This document shows, in pieces, positions 6,460 to 7,475 of a stretch of DNA of 7,475 nucleotides (within the stretch, counting starts at the first letter, position 1; every line of letters starts with the position of its first letter). Below the pieces are notes generated by a model. That model was not told the DNA's origin and searched no databases. It saw only the letters and a program-made list of their open reading frames with translations. The stretch is from Bacillota bacterium. Lineage in GTDB: Bacteria > Bacillota > Bacilli > Alicyclobacillales > Alicyclobacillaceae. The DNA is taken from positions 1 to 7,475 of the forward strand of contig JAKADF010000153.1 of the NCBI GenBank assembly GCA_021820805.1. Direction: 5' to 3'. The position numbers were made by a program, and so were the translations under genes.

Positions 6460-7218
6460 TTACTTTGTCCCGCCGTCAACGTAAATAATTTGACCAGAAA
6501 CATAGCCAGCGTCTTCACTGACGAGAAATGCCACAACGTTTGCAACATCTTCAGGCATACCAATTCTACGAAGTGGAATTTGTTCTGCCGCTTTATCCAA
6601 AAACTCCTGAAATTCGAGACCCACTCGTTCCGCAGTCTGCCGTGTCATGTCTGTTGCGATAAAGCCTGGCGCAACTGCATTCACATTAATATTGAATGGC
6701 CCTAGTTCAATTGCAAGTGTCTTTGTAAAACCTTGAAGTCCAGCTTTTGCAGCAGAGTAATTAGCTTGCCCGCGATTCCCAAGAGCAGAAGTAGAACTAG
6801 TATTTACAATCTTTCCGTATTTTTGTTTTACCATGTAGCGCTGAGCTGCACGGCTGCATAAAAAGCTCCCTTTTAAGTGTACATCCAAAACTGTATCCCA
6901 ATCCTCTTCTGACATCTTAAAAAGTAAGTTGTCACGGATGAGTCCGGCATTATTGACTAGAATATCCAGCTTGCCATAATGATTAACAACTTCAGCAAAC
7001 GCCTTTTCAACCTGTTCAGCATCCGAAACATTACAAGTAATAGCAATCGCTTCTCCACCGTTTACACGGATTGATTCGACTGTTTCTTGGCAAAATTCAG
7101 CTTTTAAATCGAACACTCCTACTTTTGCCCCATCAGCGGCGAGTTTTTTTGCCGTTGCGGCACCAATCCCGCGTGCTCCCCCAGTTACAATTGCAACTTT
7201 GCCTTCTAATCTCTTCAA
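6460..7218 (-). CDS. Short-chain dehydrogenase/reductase, FabG-like (3-oxoacyl-[ACP] reductase or related)
   Basis: A complete 252-residue classical SDR with a Rossmann fold. The nucleotide motif TGGARGIG is at 12-19, NNAG at 89-92, the catalytic Ser at about 141, Tyr154 and Lys158 in QANYSAAKAG, and APGFIATDM (183-191) and VDGG near the end. Such enzymes reduce 3-oxoacyl thioesters or oxidise the 3-hydroxy form with NAD(P)(H). The helix-4 Asn of the usual catalytic tetrad is replaced by His114 (LDVHLKGSF), seen in a number of FabG-like dehydrogenases. Asp37 after the second strand (GVFDLK) favours NAD(H) over NADP(H), by analogy. The start is TTG at 7218, fixed by GGAGG (7227-7231) 8 nt upstream; an upstream extension to 7269 has no such support. 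It appears monocistronic here, with no acyl-carrier or fatty-acid genes nearby, so its substrate is open. Confidence 0.93.
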   Translation of the reverse strand: MKRLEGKVAIVTGGARGIGAATAKKLAADGAKVGVFDLKAEFCQETVESIRVNGGEAIAITCNVSDAEQVEKAFAEVVNHYGKLDILVNNAGLIRDNLLFKMSEEDWDTVLDVHLKGSFLCSRAAQRYMVKQKYGKIVNTSSTSALGNRGQANYSAAKAGLQGFTKTLAIELGPFNINVNAVAPGFIATDMTRQTAERVGLEFQEFLDKAAEQIPLRRIGMPEDVANVVAFLVSEDAGYVSGQIIYVDGGTK

Positions 7219-7226
7219 ATTTAAAA

Positions 7227-7231
7227 CCTCC
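7227..7231 (-). promoter_or_regulatory. Ribosome binding site deciding the TTG start of the dehydrogenase
   Basis: GGAGG lies 8 nt before TTG at 7218. The protein then begins MKRLEGKVAIVTGG, the normal SDR N-terminus. The longer frame to 7269 would add 17 residues without family support. Confidence 0.75.
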
Positions 7232-7279
7232 AATTCGGTTGTAAACTTAACAAGCGAGTAAACTATCAACCTTTTGGCA

Positions 7280-7308
7280 AGTATATCTTAGCATACAATA
7301 TTCAGTAA
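7280..7308 (-). promoter_or_regulatory. Candidate sigma-A promoter of the dehydrogenase gene
   Basis: Minus-strand TTACTG (7303-7308) and TATACT (7280-7285) are spaced 17 nt apart, about 60 nt before the start codon. The -10 matches five of six consensus bases, the -35 is weak. The rest of the AT-rich gap up to about 7450 shows no gene. Confidence 0.35.
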
Positions 7309-7451
7309 TTATCATGTTGATCTTAACTTTCTAAAATTGTAAATAGAATTAGTATAACTTCTTTCATGATTAAATGTTTTTTAATTGACTTATATAAATT
7401 TGGAGCCTATCTTTATGATCAATTTAATTAATATTATTTTCGAAGGGATTA

Positions 7452-7469
7452 AAAATGGCCGCCCATTTT
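7452..7469 (-). terminator. Terminator-like hairpin at the right edge
   Basis: AAAATGG and CCATTTT pair around a 4-nt loop. Read on the minus strand, the stem is followed by a short T-run (TTTTT, then AATCCC), as for the end of a minus-strand gene lying beyond the window. An ATG at 7455, 7 nt after AAGGG, offers a rival reading as the start of a plus-strand gene (MAAHFGK). Only 21 nt are visible, so this stays undecided. Confidence 0.4.
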
Positions 7470-7475
7470 GGAAAA

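Noticed and set aside
6418..6705. Plus-strand open frame with GGGGGG upstream of an ATG at 6448, antisense to the dehydrogenase gene
   Set aside because: The purine run looks like a ribosome site, but the frame then runs opposite the SDR C-terminus, whose family motifs are unambiguous.
7455..7475. Possible start of a plus-strand gene, MAAHFGK
   Set aside because: Only seven codons are visible, and the ATG lies inside a palindrome better explained as a terminator.
1..7475. CRISPR arrays, tRNA or rRNA genes, insertion sequences, HutP-type antiterminator
   Set aside because: I looked for each and saw no repeat-spacer array, cloverleaf, transposase motif or HutP-like sequence.

Overview
The window looks like chromosomal DNA from a low-to-moderate GC Gram-positive bacterium of the Bacillales. 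The grounds are strong purine-rich ribosome binding sites, well-supported TTG starts, an AbrB-type transition regulator, and AraC and urocanase proteins of Bacillus type. The genus cannot be fixed from the sequence.

Positions 1-4591 hold a four-gene cluster for histidine or histidine-like catabolism, all on the minus strand. In transcription order it runs: a divergent urocanase paralogue (4591-2951), an AraC-family regulator with a GGDEF-like N-terminal region (2958-1987, overlapping the paralogue by 8 nt), a canonical urocanase HutU (1906-251), and the N-terminal part of imidazolonepropionase HutI (leaving the window at position 1). HutU converts urocanate to imidazolonepropionate and HutI opens the ring. 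The upstream paralogue keeps most of the NAD+-binding residues but has Ala where urocanases have the catalytic Cys, and differs at several other conserved active-site positions. It is probably an enzyme for a modified urocanate rather than a second ordinary HutU.

Positions 4592-5430 hold the intergenic control region and then, facing away on the plus strand, a wrecked histidine ammonia-lyase-like gene. It has several frameshifts, two internal deletions (one removing the Ala-Ser-Gly that forms the MIO cofactor) and no C-terminal third. Its surviving GGNSDG motif differs from the GGNFHG of true HutH, so it too may once have acted on a histidine derivative. The lyase and the odd urocanase look like the two steps of one side pathway, of which only the second survives here.

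Positions 5431-6440 are a decayed stretch with an intact AbrB-like regulator carrying a C-terminal four-cysteine module, a 28-residue C-terminal gene remnant with a terminator, an orphan C-terminal fragment of a membrane protein, and a long hairpin. Positions 6460-7218 encode a complete FabG-like short-chain dehydrogenase on the minus strand with its own upstream region. A terminator-like hairpin lies at the right edge.
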